Assembly (NCBI GenBank): GCA_041690355.1
Contig: JAWLHK010000002.1
Location: 62,001 to 126,000 of the forward strand
DNA from: JAWLHK01 sp041690355 [NCBI: bacterium]
GTDB lineage: Bacteria > J088 > JAWLBW01
Reading direction: 5' to 3'
Length of the DNA stretch: 64,000 bases
Shown: piece by piece, positions 8,199 through 16,334 of the stretch
Layout: each line of letters opens with the position of its first letter
Position numbering within the stretch: the stretch's first letter is position 1
Program-made: the position numbers and the translations under genes
The notes under the pieces: generated by a model
What the model saw: the letters and a program-made list of their open reading frames with translations, nothing else
Database searches by the model: none
Told to the model about the DNA's origin: nothing

Positions 8199-9672
8199 CA
8201 TCTCCGGAGGCGCCGTTCGCGTCGCGCTCGTCGAGGCATCCGGACGCCAGCTCAAGCTGCTCGGCACCACGCGGGAACCGGTAGGTCCCGACGAGGGGTC
8301 TGAGGCTGCGCTCGCGCGTATTCTGGGCGGCATCGAGACGCCGGTGGACCAGTATGTGGGACTCTTCAGTCTGCACCAGGTCTCTCTGCGCACGGTGAAG
8401 CTCCCCTTCTCCGACCGCAAGAAGATCGACCAGGTGCTCCCGTTCGAGCTCGAGGGGCTGTTTCCCTTCGATCCCGAAGAAGCAGTCTTGAATTATCTGA
8501 TCGTCGCCCCGGGCGAAGAAGAGACCGAGCTGCTCGTGGCCGCCGCCCGCAGCGAACTCGTCGCCGCGCGCCTGCAGGCCTACAAGGACGCAGGGCACGA
8601 ACCCCGCCACCTCTGGCTCGACGGATTTACGCTCGAGTCGGCGTGGCGTGCGGGGGGCGGTGCCTGGCCCGAGGTCGAAGGCGAAGCCCCGACGATGGCC
8701 TTTCTGCATCTCGACATCGACGAATCTCTCGTGCAGGTGGCCCGCGCCGATGGTTATCGCGCCGCCCGCGGCTTTCGTCTCGGCCGCCGTGAGCTCACGC
8801 GCCGTCTGGCTGCTGCCGGCGCGCAGGAGGCGGGCGATGTCGAGGCTGCGCTGGAGCGTGGAGAATCGGTAGCCCTCGAGGCATGGCTGGCGCCGCTGGC
8901 GCGCGAAATTCAGAAGACGTTCGTTTCCTTCGAAAAGACGGCCCGGGTGCGACCCTCCCGTCTCGTCGTTTCAGGCGAGGCCGCGCGCTGGCCCGGCTTT
9001 GCCGACCGGCTCGCCGAGCTGCTCGGGCTTCCGGTCGAAGCGCTGGGGTGGTCGGGAGAAGCCGCGGGCGAGACCGACGGCGTTCCCGGCGACTTCGCGC
9101 CGCTGCTCGGGGCCGTGGCCCAGAGCGTAGCGGGCGGCGGCATCGATCTGCGCACGGGCGAGTTCACCTACACCCGCGCGATTCAGCTCGTGCGCGGCAA
9201 GCTGCTCGTGACGGCGGGCCTGGCCCTCGCGCTGGTGCTTATCGTCGTGCTCGGGAATGTGTTCACCTACCTGTCGAAGGACGCCGAGGCCGAGGCCCTG
9301 CAGAGCGAAATCGTCGCGATCTTCCAGGAATCCTTCCCCAACGAGCCCATTGTCGACCCGGTGCAGCAGATGAACGCCCAGGTGCGGCAGATGCGCCGCG
9401 GCACGCAGGGAGCCGGCGGCATGACCGTCGTCGACATGCTCAAGAACGTGTCGGCGGCCGTGGGTCCGGACATGAAGTTCGAGATTCGCGAACTGCACCG
9501 CGATGCTTCGGGCTACCGCATCAAGGGCGAGACCGACTCCTATGAGAACATCGGCGCCATCGAGCAGAAAATCGAAGCGGTCGAGGGGATCAAGGACGTG
9601 ACCGTCAGCGACTCGAAGACCACGGCACAGGGTGCCATCCTGTTCGAGTTGACCATCGTGGGGGACTCATGA
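8173..9672 (+). CDS. gspL: Type II secretion system protein L (GspL/PilM-like)
   Basis: 499 aa from ATG 8173; a longer frame would run deep into miaA. The N-terminal 330 residues form an actin-like cytoplasmic domain of the GspL/PilM kind (AGIDISGGAVRVALVE; KLPFSDRKKIDQVLPFELEGLFPF). One membrane segment at about 338-360 (LLVTAGLALALVLIVVLGNVF) leads to a periplasmic ferredoxin-like domain that ends FELTIVGDS. GspL anchors the GspE ATPase to the inner-membrane platform of the secretion system. The following gspM and gspN support the call. ATGA overlap with gspM. Confidence 0.85.
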   Translation: MARIIAGIDISGGAVRVALVEASGRQLKLLGTTREPVGPDEGSEAALARILGGIETPVDQYVGLFSLHQVSLRTVKLPFSDRKKIDQVLPFELEGLFPFDPEEAVLNYLIVAPGEEETELLVAAARSELVAARLQAYKDAGHEPRHLWLDGFTLESAWRAGGGAWPEVEGEAPTMAFLHLDIDESLVQVARADGYRAARGFRLGRRELTRRLAAAGAQEAGDVEAALERGESVALEAWLAPLAREIQKTFVSFEKTARVRPSRLVVSGEAARWPGFADRLAELLGLPVEALGWSGEAAGETDGVPGDFAPLLGAVAQSVAGGGIDLRTGEFTYTRAIQLVRGKLLVTAGLALALVLIVVLGNVFTYLSKDAEAEALQSEIVAIFQESFPNEPIVDPVQQMNAQVRQMRRGTQGAGGMTVVDMLKNVSAAVGPDMKFEIRELHRDASGYRIKGETDSYENIGAIEQKIEAVEGIKDVTVSDSKTTAQGAILFELTIVGDS

Positions 9673-10157
9673 GTCAGCGCGATCGCCAGATTCTCATGCT
9701 CGGCGGCGTCGTGGCCGGCATCCTTCTCTTCTACCTGCTGCTGCTGCGGCCGCTGGGTAACGCCATCGACGACGCCGAGCAGCGCATCGACGAGCGCCGT
9801 GCCGCGGTCCAGGACATGCGCAGCCTGGCCGGCGAGGCCCGGTCGCTGCGGGCCAGTCTGCCCAAGGACGGCAAGGATCTCAATCTGCTCCCCTACCTGG
9901 AAGGGATTGCGCGCCAGGCCCAGCTGAACACGAACATCGAGTACATGAAGCCCGGCAGCGGTGTCGCCCGCGGCGATCAGCGGCGGCCGTCGGTCGAGCT
10001 CAAGCTCGCCCGCGTGAACCTCAAGCAGCTGACGAACCTGCTCTTCCAGATCGAAGTCCAGGGCCGGTACCCGCTGACCGTCGAAGAGATTCACATCAAG
10101 AAACGCTTCGATGCCCCCGACCTGCTCGACGTCACGCTCGAGGTTTATCAGGGATAG
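9669..10157 (+). CDS. gspM: Type II secretion system protein M (GspM-like)
   Basis: 162 aa. A short cytoplasmic tail, one membrane segment at about 9-28 (ILMLGGVVAGILLFYLLLLR), a coiled-coil-like stretch (DDAEQRIDERRAAVQDM) and a small periplasmic ferredoxin-like domain match GspM, and equally PilO. The position between gspL and gspN decides for GspM. It partners GspL in the inner-membrane assembly platform. Confidence 0.82.
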   Translation: MSQRDRQILMLGGVVAGILLFYLLLLRPLGNAIDDAEQRIDERRAAVQDMRSLAGEARSLRASLPKDGKDLNLLPYLEGIARQAQLNTNIEYMKPGSGVARGDQRRPSVELKLARVNLKQLTNLLFQIEVQGRYPLTVEEIHIKKRFDAPDLLDVTLEVYQG

Positions 10158-10158
10158 C

Positions 10159-11019
10159 ATGTCGAACCGCCGCCTCTTCATCGAGATCGGGCTCTACGCC
10201 GCGGTGTTCTTCGCCGCCCTGCTGCTGTTCGCCGTGCTGCGGGTTCCTTCGGCGCGCCTCGCCCGGGTCGCCGTGGCCTGGGCCGAGAACGCCGGGTACA
10301 CGCTCGACTACGACGCGGTGAACTCGACGCTGCTCCCCGGTTTCGAGCTCGAGGGGGTGCGGATTTCGCCTCCCGAACCGGGGTCGGGCCCCATGCTCGA
10401 ACTCGACTCGCTGACCGTGCGCACGATGCTGACCCCGCTGTTCCTGGGCCGCGCGGGCGTGCGAGTGAATGCAGACGGGTATGACGGCGACGCAAAAGTG
10501 CTGGTCATGACCCGGGGCGACACGGCGTGGGTGCGCGGCGAGATCGTCGACGTGAATCTGGAGCGCTTCGAGGGGCTGCAGAAGAAACTTCAGGTTCCGC
10601 TCAAGGGAATTGTCGATGCTTCCTGGGACTTCGAGGTCTATCAGGAGATGGTGCGCAACGTCGGTACCGGCGAGATCTCGATCGACGACCTGCGGCTCGA
10701 ACCGGGCAACCTGGCCGGCGCCTTCAAGATTCCCGGCATCGACTTCGGCGACGTCCACGGCGCCGTGCTGCTGGAGAACGGCCGGCTGCTGTTCGACCGT
10801 TTCGCTGGCGACGGGCAGGACGTGAAGATGCAGGTCGAAGGCTCGGTGGCCCTGTCGCAGCCGGTTGCCTACTCGCGCCTCGACCTGACCGTCAAGATGA
10901 CGCTCTCCGAACGCATCGAGCAGGCCCTCGGCTTCGCGCTGCCCATGCTGCGCCTGAACAAGTCGCCGCAGGGCGAATACCTGCGTCAGGTCGGCGGCAC
11001 GCTCGCGGCCCCGCGCTGA
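10159..11019 (+). CDS. gspN: Type II secretion system protein N (GspN-like)
   Basis: 286 aa from ATG 10159, one base after the gspM stop. One N-terminal membrane segment (about 9-27) precedes a beta-rich periplasmic domain with the GspN/AsmA-like pattern: LDYDAVNSTLLPGFELEGVRI, SASWDFEVY-like middle and FDRFAGDGQDVKMQVEGSV near the end. GspN is an accessory component found in part of the type II secretion systems, including delta-proteobacterial ones. The 3' end overlaps the convergent hypothetical gene by 34 bp. No gspC-K genes are in the window, so the system is split or continues elsewhere. Confidence 0.78.
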   Translation: MSNRRLFIEIGLYAAVFFAALLLFAVLRVPSARLARVAVAWAENAGYTLDYDAVNSTLLPGFELEGVRISPPEPGSGPMLELDSLTVRTMLTPLFLGRAGVRVNADGYDGDAKVLVMTRGDTAWVRGEIVDVNLERFEGLQKKLQVPLKGIVDASWDFEVYQEMVRNVGTGEISIDDLRLEPGNLAGAFKIPGIDFGDVHGAVLLENGRLLFDRFAGDGQDVKMQVEGSVALSQPVAYSRLDLTVKMTLSERIEQALGFALPMLRLNKSPQGEYLRQVGGTLAAPR

Positions 11020-11909
11020 ACCTTCGCATACTCCCGTCTGAAACAGGCCTCATCGAGCTTGAAGGCCGCCGTGCGCAGGTGTTCGCGCACCTCGCGCCGG
11101 TAACGCTGACCATCCACATACTCGTCGAGCACGTCGGCGAACGGAAAAATCATATCGGCGGCCGGCCACGTGTAGGGCCGCCCGTCGCGGTACGCCACGC
11201 AGCCGAGCGCCACGGCCCAGCTCGCCTCGGCCAGGGGGAGGTGGCCGACGGCGCGTTCGAGGGCGATGAATTCGGCCTGGCGGGCGGGGTCGATGAACCG
11301 CATGCGCCGCTGGTAGAGCAACCCGTTGTGGTAGTGGCGCGGGGCGGTGACGACGGCGTCGCAACGCAGCCGGGCGGCAATGAGCAGGATCATCTCGCCG
11401 GCCTCGCCGCCGGCGCGCAGGCCGGGATGCTCCTGGCCGGGGAGCCGGGGCCGGGCTGCGGTGAAACGCTGCCTGGGGTCCTGCAGCAGCAGCCACTCGA
11501 CGACGAGACAGCGAAAACGCCGGTCGCCCAGAACGTCCCGGCGAATCGTGCGCTCTTCGACGTGCGGGGCAAACTCCACGAGCAGCTTTTCGGGCTTCAC
11601 CTCGCCGTCATAGATGCGCAGCAGCTGGCGCATCGGATCGGTGAGTTGCAGCTGCAGCCGCGGCTTGAATCCGCGCCGGCGCAGCAGGGGGAACAAGCCG
11701 AGACGTTCGGCCGCGGTTTCGAGCCCCCGGCGCGAGTAGAAGTTGAGAAAGCGCGTGACCGAGTGCCGTCCGTCCAGATCGGCGATGAGGTCGGCCTCGG
11801 TGAGCGGGGCCAGATCTTCGGGGTCGGGCGCCTGGAGCTCGGATTCGTCGAGCAGGGCATCGAGCAGGCGGTAGCGCAGGGTCAGCCATTGGCGGCCGAG
11901 GTTCGTCAT
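10986..11909 (-). CDS. Hypothetical protein coupled to the HDAC-family gene
   Basis: 307 aa from ATG 11909, overlapping the upstream HDAC-like gene by 4 bp (ATGA), so the two are translated together. It is arginine-rich and mostly helical, with no signal peptide or membrane segment. Recognisable patches are DGRHSVTRFLNFYSRRG, a stretch rich in Arg/Leu (RRFRCLVVEWLLLQDPRQRF), and DMIFPFADVLDEYVDGQRY. I do not recognise a family. The coupling suggests a role tied to the deacetylase-type enzyme. The 3' end overlaps gspN on the other strand. Confidence 0.75.
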   Translation of the reverse strand: MTNLGRQWLTLRYRLLDALLDESELQAPDPEDLAPLTEADLIADLDGRHSVTRFLNFYSRRGLETAAERLGLFPLLRRRGFKPRLQLQLTDPMRQLLRIYDGEVKPEKLLVEFAPHVEERTIRRDVLGDRRFRCLVVEWLLLQDPRQRFTAARPRLPGQEHPGLRAGGEAGEMILLIAARLRCDAVVTAPRHYHNGLLYQRRMRFIDPARQAEFIALERAVGHLPLAEASWAVALGCVAYRDGRPYTWPAADMIFPFADVLDEYVDGQRYRREVREHLRTAAFKLDEACFRREYAKVQRGAASVPPT

Positions 11910-12850
11910 GCGCCCTCCTCGATCACCGCGCGCAGAAACCGCGCCGTGGGCCGCCACGCTTCGGCGCCGTATCCCCCGGCGGGCAGGATGACCAGCGCCG
12001 CACCCTGACCGCGCGCCCATGCGGCTACCATGCGGTCGCGGGCGAGCATGGCGCGGGAAGAGAGCTGCATGTCGCACATGGCGTCACCAATCCAGGGATC
12101 GACGCCGGCGATGTAGAAGACGATCTTCGGCCTGACCTTTCGGGCAAGGGTCTGCAGCTCCACTTCCAGCGCGCCGAGGTAGGCGTCGTCGGCGATATCG
12201 GCGGGCACCGTGCGCGAGATCAGTTCGGCTTTGCCCGTGTCGCGCCACCAGGCCGCCTGCAGCGAGAGGATCCACGTTGCGCGATCGCCGGCCAGACACT
12301 CCTCGTTGCCGTCGCCCTGGTGGTAGTCGAGATCGATGACGGCGACGGGTTCGGTGAGCCCCTCGGCGCGCAGGGCGGCGACGGCCACGGCCGTGTCGTT
12401 CAGCACGCAGAAGCCGGCCGCCTGGTGCGGGGCGGCGTGGTGGAACCCGCCGGCCAGGTTCGCCGCGGGGATTCCCGTGCGCAGCGCTTCGCGCGCGGCC
12501 TGCACGGTGCCCCCCACTGCGAGGCGGATGGCGTCCCAGAGTTCGGTGTCCCAGGGATCGATGCGGTGCATGGCGAAGACTTCGGCCAGGAAGTGGGGCC
12601 GGCGCGCCTCGTCGAGGTAACCGGCCGGGTGTACGCGCAGAAGATCTTCTTCGGGGGCGATCTCCGGTTGCCGCCAGGCGACCAGAGCCGCCCGGGGTGA
12701 ACGCGCAAGGTCCTGCTGGATGCGCATCGGGCGCAGCGGGTCGAACAGGGTCGTGCGGCTCGGCGCGGGCTGGTTGATCGCGTAGGCTTCGTGGAAGAAC
12801 GCGAGGAGGCGCGGGGGGCGCCAGCGGTCGAAGAAGGACATCCGGTTCAT
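11906..12850 (-). CDS. Histone-deacetylase-family amidohydrolase
   Basis: 314 aa. The family's catalytic elements are present in order: GGFHHAAPHQAAGFC (His137-His138), the zinc ligands Asp175 and His177 in VIDLDYHQGDG, a third ligand Asp251 in YIAGVDPW, and the C-terminal PAGGYG tyrosine motif. Bacterial members deacetylate acetylpolyamines, acetyl-lysine proteins (AcuC) or other acyl-amides; the substrate here is unknown. The second His of the usual HH pair after DLDxH is Gln (HQGDG), a known variation in divergent members. It heads a two-gene operon with the adjoining hypothetical gene. Confidence 0.88.
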   Translation of the reverse strand: MNRMSFFDRWRPPRLLAFFHEAYAINQPAPSRTTLFDPLRPMRIQQDLARSPRAALVAWRQPEIAPEEDLLRVHPAGYLDEARRPHFLAEVFAMHRIDPWDTELWDAIRLAVGGTVQAAREALRTGIPAANLAGGFHHAAPHQAAGFCVLNDTAVAVAALRAEGLTEPVAVIDLDYHQGDGNEECLAGDRATWILSLQAAWWRDTGKAELISRTVPADIADDAYLGALEVELQTLARKVRPKIVFYIAGVDPWIGDAMCDMQLSSRAMLARDRMVAAWARGQGAALVILPAGGYGAEAWRPTARFLRAVIEEGA

Positions 12851-12953
12851 TATCCCACGCGGGATGCCGCCTGCTCACCCTGCCGGCGCCCCGTCGCTCG
12901 AAATCGGGCGCTGCGTGGGATATCGTAAAGGCTCTGAGCAGCCGGGAGGATTC

Positions 12954-13592
12954 GTGACCAGACGAGCCGATACGGGGCCGGAGGCCGGGCGTCTGGTGCG
13001 TGCCATCCGCCGCTGCCGGGCCTGCGATCTTCCGTCCGAAAGCAAGCCGGTGGCCGTGGAGTTCACCGGGCAGCGCTTCTTTCTGCTCGGGCAGGCGCCG
13101 GGGAAGGAGGAGATCCGCCGGGGCCTCCCCTTCTGCGGACCGGCGGGCCGCAACCTTTTCCGCTGGTTTGCCGAGGCGGGAATGGGCGACGAAGTGACCG
13201 TGCGGTCGCGCCTGTTCTTCTGCGCCGTGGCCCACTGCTGGCCGGGTACGCGCCCCGGAAGCAGCGACGACCGCCCCCCTTCGCCGGCCATGCGCCGGGC
13301 CTGCAGCGCGCACGTCCTGGCCGAACTGGCCCTGGTCGATCCCGACTGGGTCGTGGCCGTGGGCGCGATGGCCGCGACGGCGGTCTTCGGGCGCGCCGTG
13401 GGCCTCGCCGATACCGTGGGCCCCGCGCACCGGGTCGCCTGGGGCGGGCGCGAACGCAGTGTAATCGTGCTCCCGCACCCGTCGGGGCTCAGCCGCTGGC
13501 TGCACGCCGAGGCGCACCGCCGGGCGCATGCCGAGGCGATGCAGGCCCTGGCGCGGGCCTGGGCAGAGACCTGGGGGCTGCCGCCGCGCTGA
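12954..13592 (+). CDS. Uracil-DNA glycosylase superfamily protein
   Basis: 212 aa from GTG 12954, preceded by GGGAGGA; an ATG 90 bp upstream (12864) lacks a clear ribosome-binding site. The UDG-superfamily motif 1 is LGQAPGKEEIRRGLPFCGPAG, close to the family 4/5 pattern, and the DNA-binding motif near the C-terminus is PHPSGLSRW. An N-terminal CRACDLP segment could contribute an Fe-S ligand as in family 4, but I see only part of a four-Cys set. It probably removes uracil or other damaged bases, or it belongs to the non-catalytic side branch of the superfamily. Confidence 0.82.
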   Translation: MTRRADTGPEAGRLVRAIRRCRACDLPSESKPVAVEFTGQRFFLLGQAPGKEEIRRGLPFCGPAGRNLFRWFAEAGMGDEVTVRSRLFFCAVAHCWPGTRPGSSDDRPPSPAMRRACSAHVLAELALVDPDWVVAVGAMAATAVFGRAVGLADTVGPAHRVAWGGRERSVIVLPHPSGLSRWLHAEAHRRAHAEAMQALARAWAETWGLPPR

Positions 13593-13631
13593 ACGGGCGG
13601 CGGAAAAGGCGTTTTTTCGGGTTCCGAGCGC

Positions 13632-13659
13632 TTGACGGTCGGTTTCTCGCTGTGATAAC
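13632..13659 (+). promoter_or_regulatory. Candidate sigma-70 promoter for the TPR lipoprotein
   Basis: TTGACG (13632-13637), 16-bp spacer, GATAAC (13654-13659), about 60 bp before the preferred start of the TPR lipoprotein. Confidence 0.55.
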
Positions 13660-13724
13660 CTGTTGTTTTGACTGGAAGAATGTCGCTTTTTAGCAAGAAT
13701 ATCCTGCGGCCTCAGACCCGGGTC

Positions 13725-15524
13725 ATGAACATGAATGGCCTCCCGCCCGGCAGGCGCCAGGGGATCGTCCTGAGCGCCCTGTTGCTTACACTCGCTGCCG
13801 GCTGCGCCCACGCGACTGCCGAAGTGCAGCCGCCGCCACGCATCGTCACGCTGCCGCCCATCGTCATCACCGAAGACGAGGGGCCCGACGCCGCAACCGG
13901 CGCCACCCCCGCGCGCTATGCCGATGCGGGCGCCTACTCCGCCTACCTGCGCGGCAAGCTGGCCGAGGGGCGCGGCGACTATGCGAAGGCGGCGGAGTTC
14001 TTCCGGCGGGCGGCGGCGCTCGACCCCGACTCGCCCCATATTTTCGTGCACCTTGCCGAGACGCGCGTGCGCACCGGCGATCTCCCCGGGGCCCGCGAGG
14101 CGGTCGTGGCGGCGATTCGCCTCGATCCCGATCTCATTCCCGCGCACATGATTCTCGCGGGCATCGCCTCGAGCCAGCAGCAGGTCGACGAGGCCGTGCA
14201 GGCCTACCGAAAGGTCATCGAACTCGCGCCCGGCCAGGAAGAGGCCTACGTCTATCTCAGCTCGCTGCAGGCCCAGAACCGCGACATCGACGGGGCCGAA
14301 AAGACGCTGCAGGCGCTGCTCGAGCAGACCCCCGACAGCGCGGTCGCCTTCTATTACCTGGGGCACCTGCACGCAGGTCAGAAGCGGCTCAAGCAGGCGC
14401 GCGAATTCTACCTGAAGGCGCTGGCGCAGCAGCCCCGGTTCCAATCGGCGCTGGCCGAGCTCGCGCTGGTCTACGAGCTCGAAGGGGACGCCGACAAGGC
14501 CGTCGAACGCTATCGGGAACTGCTCACGTACTATCCGCACCGCACCGACATCCGCCGGCGCCTCGGCCAGCTGTACCTGCGCCGCAACGACCTTTCGAAG
14601 GCGCTGTCGGAGCTGCAGACGCTGCAGGCGACCGACGGCAAGAACCTCGACCTGCGCCTGACGCTCGGGCTGATCTACCTCGAGCAGGGCGACTACGATC
14701 GCGCCATGGAGGAGTTCCGCTTCATCCTGGCCGCGAACCCCGACAGCCACAAGATTCACATCTACATCGGGGCCATTGAACTGCGCCGCGGCAACGCCGA
14801 GCGCGCCCGGGCTTCCTTCGAGGCCATTCCGTCCGGCGCCGAGGAGTACGTCGACGCCCAGCTGCAGCTCGCCCTGCTCGATCGCGAGACCGCCGGCGCC
14901 GACAAGGCCCATGCGCGTCTGCAGGCCCTGATCGCGGCCGGCACGGCCAACGCCGACGTCTACGACATGCTCGGGGCCATGCTCCGCGATGCAGAACGCT
15001 TTTCCGAAGCGCAGACCGTACTCGAAAGCGGTCTCGAACGGTTTCCCACCGACGAGGGGCTGCTCTACGGTCTGGGCGTGACGCTCGATCTGGGCGGCGA
15101 CTGGGAGCGCGCGGTCACGCAGATGGAGAAACTCATCGCGCAGAACCCCCGCCATGCCCATGCGCTCAATTACGTGGGCTACACCTTCGCCGAGAAGAAG
15201 GTGCGCCTCGACGAGGCCGAGTCGCTCGTCAAGCGCGCCATCGAAGTGCAGCCCGAAGACGGCTACATTCTCGACAGCCTCGGTTGGGTCTATTATCAGC
15301 AAGGGCGCTACAAGGATGCGTTCGAGACGCTCAACCGGGCGCGCGAGATGGCCCAGGACGATCCGGTCATTCTCGAGCATCTCGGCGACACGGTGCTGCG
15401 CCTGAAGGGGCCGGCCGAGGCGCAGATGTGGTTCCAGCGCGCCCTCGAGCACCAGGACCTGAAGCCGAAAGATCGCACGCGCATCGAAGAGAAGATGCGG
15501 CAGATGACCGACAACAAACCGTGA
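13725..15524 (+). CDS. TPR-repeat lipoprotein
   Basis: About 599 aa from ATG 13725 (in-frame ATG 13680 or 13731 also possible). 13725 gives a clean lipoprotein signal: basic NGLPPGRRQG, a hydrophobic core and lipobox LAAGC. After a Pro-rich linker, the rest is at least twelve tetratricopeptide repeats, for example AKAAEFFRRAAALDPDSPHI and, near the end, the well-conserved GYILDSLGWVYYQQGRYKDA. Such periplasmic or outer-membrane TPR proteins act as scaffolds, often in cell-envelope or pilus/secretion assembly. A second lipoprotein gene follows 7 bp later, so the two are probably one operon. Confidence 0.9.
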   Translation: MNMNGLPPGRRQGIVLSALLLTLAAGCAHATAEVQPPPRIVTLPPIVITEDEGPDAATGATPARYADAGAYSAYLRGKLAEGRGDYAKAAEFFRRAAALDPDSPHIFVHLAETRVRTGDLPGAREAVVAAIRLDPDLIPAHMILAGIASSQQQVDEAVQAYRKVIELAPGQEEAYVYLSSLQAQNRDIDGAEKTLQALLEQTPDSAVAFYYLGHLHAGQKRLKQAREFYLKALAQQPRFQSALAELALVYELEGDADKAVERYRELLTYYPHRTDIRRRLGQLYLRRNDLSKALSELQTLQATDGKNLDLRLTLGLIYLEQGDYDRAMEEFRFILAANPDSHKIHIYIGAIELRRGNAERARASFEAIPSGAEEYVDAQLQLALLDRETAGADKAHARLQALIAAGTANADVYDMLGAMLRDAERFSEAQTVLESGLERFPTDEGLLYGLGVTLDLGGDWERAVTQMEKLIAQNPRHAHALNYVGYTFAEKKVRLDEAESLVKRAIEVQPEDGYILDSLGWVYYQQGRYKDAFETLNRAREMAQDDPVILEHLGDTVLRLKGPAEAQMWFQRALEHQDLKPKDRTRIEEKMRQMTDNKP

Positions 15525-15531
15525 TTCGAAC

Positions 15532-16332
15532 TTGAACCGCCACCGCTCCCTTCTGCTCTTCGTGGCGTTGACGGCAACCGCATGCGCGGGCGCTCGCGTG
15601 CGTCCTGCGGCCGGGCTCGCCCGGCCCATCGACGGCCCCGACGCACTGCTCGAGGCGATTCACGCGCGCGAGCCCCGGGCACCCTTTACCGGCCGCGCCG
15701 CGCTGCGTGTGGTCGAGGCGGGGCGCAAACAGAGCGTGACCCTGTCGTTTCTCTTCGCCCCGCCGGCCCGTCTGCGGGGGGACGCGGTTACCGCGTTCGG
15801 CATTCCCGTCGGGACGTTCGTGGTCTCGGGCGACCGGGTCGCAATGTTCGAACACGGCACGAACCGGTTCATCGAAGGAGACGCGGGCGCGCCCGAAGCA
15901 AGATCGGTGCTCCCGATTCCCGTGCGCCCCTCGGAGCTCATGGCCCTGCTGACCGGAATTCCGCCCCTGCGGGGGTTTTCGGCCGAGCCCGGCACCTATT
16001 CGGCCGACGCAGAGTATGGTTATCTGAGTCTGCGCAACGCAGAGGGGCGGCGCATCGGGCTCAAGGTCGGCCTCGAGACGGGGCTCGTGCGCGACATTCT
16101 CTTTCTTCCCGAAGGGGTGCGGCTGCAGTTCGGTGATTACCGGGAGACCGAGGGGGGGGCCGTTCCCGCCCACGTCACCGTTTCGACGCCGGGGGCCGAC
16201 GATGGCCTGACGGCCGAGGCGCGCCTGTCGGACTGGAGTTTCCGGCCCCAGGTCGACGCGTCCAGTTTCATCCTTGATGCGCCCCCCGGCGCCGAACGGT
16301 ACCGGCTGGGGCGCGGCGAAAGCCAGGAGTGA
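15532..16332 (+). CDS. LolB/DUF4292-like outer-membrane lipoprotein
   Basis: 266 aa from TTG 15532. Lipobox TATAC gives a lipid-modified Cys18. The body is a beta-rich domain (FTGRAALRVVEAGRKQSVTL ... PPARLRGDAVTAFGIPVGTF ... GVRLQFGDYRETEGG) resembling the half-barrel LolB/LolA or DUF4292 families that carry lipid or lipoprotein. Position right after the TPR lipoprotein is common in delta-proteobacteria. LolB identity is not proven. The stop overlaps the leader of the peptide-binding protein gene. Confidence 0.68.
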   Translation: MNRHRSLLLFVALTATACAGARVRPAAGLARPIDGPDALLEAIHAREPRAPFTGRAALRVVEAGRKQSVTLSFLFAPPARLRGDAVTAFGIPVGTFVVSGDRVAMFEHGTNRFIEGDAGAPEARSVLPIPVRPSELMALLTGIPPLRGFSAEPGTYSADAEYGYLSLRNAEGRRIGLKVGLETGLVRDILFLPEGVRLQFGDYRETEGGAVPAHVTVSTPGADDGLTAEARLSDWSFRPQVDASSFILDAPPGAERYRLGRGESQE

Positions 16333-16334
16333 GT

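Noticed and set aside
13592-13630. Terminator after the UDG-like gene
   Set aside because: A T-run (GTTTTTTCGG) is present but I could not find a stable stem before it.
12084-15629. 1181-codon minus-strand ORF
   Set aside because: It lies opposite the UDG-like and TPR genes, whose products have clear motifs. The minus-strand product is a mirror of GC-rich codons without any domain.
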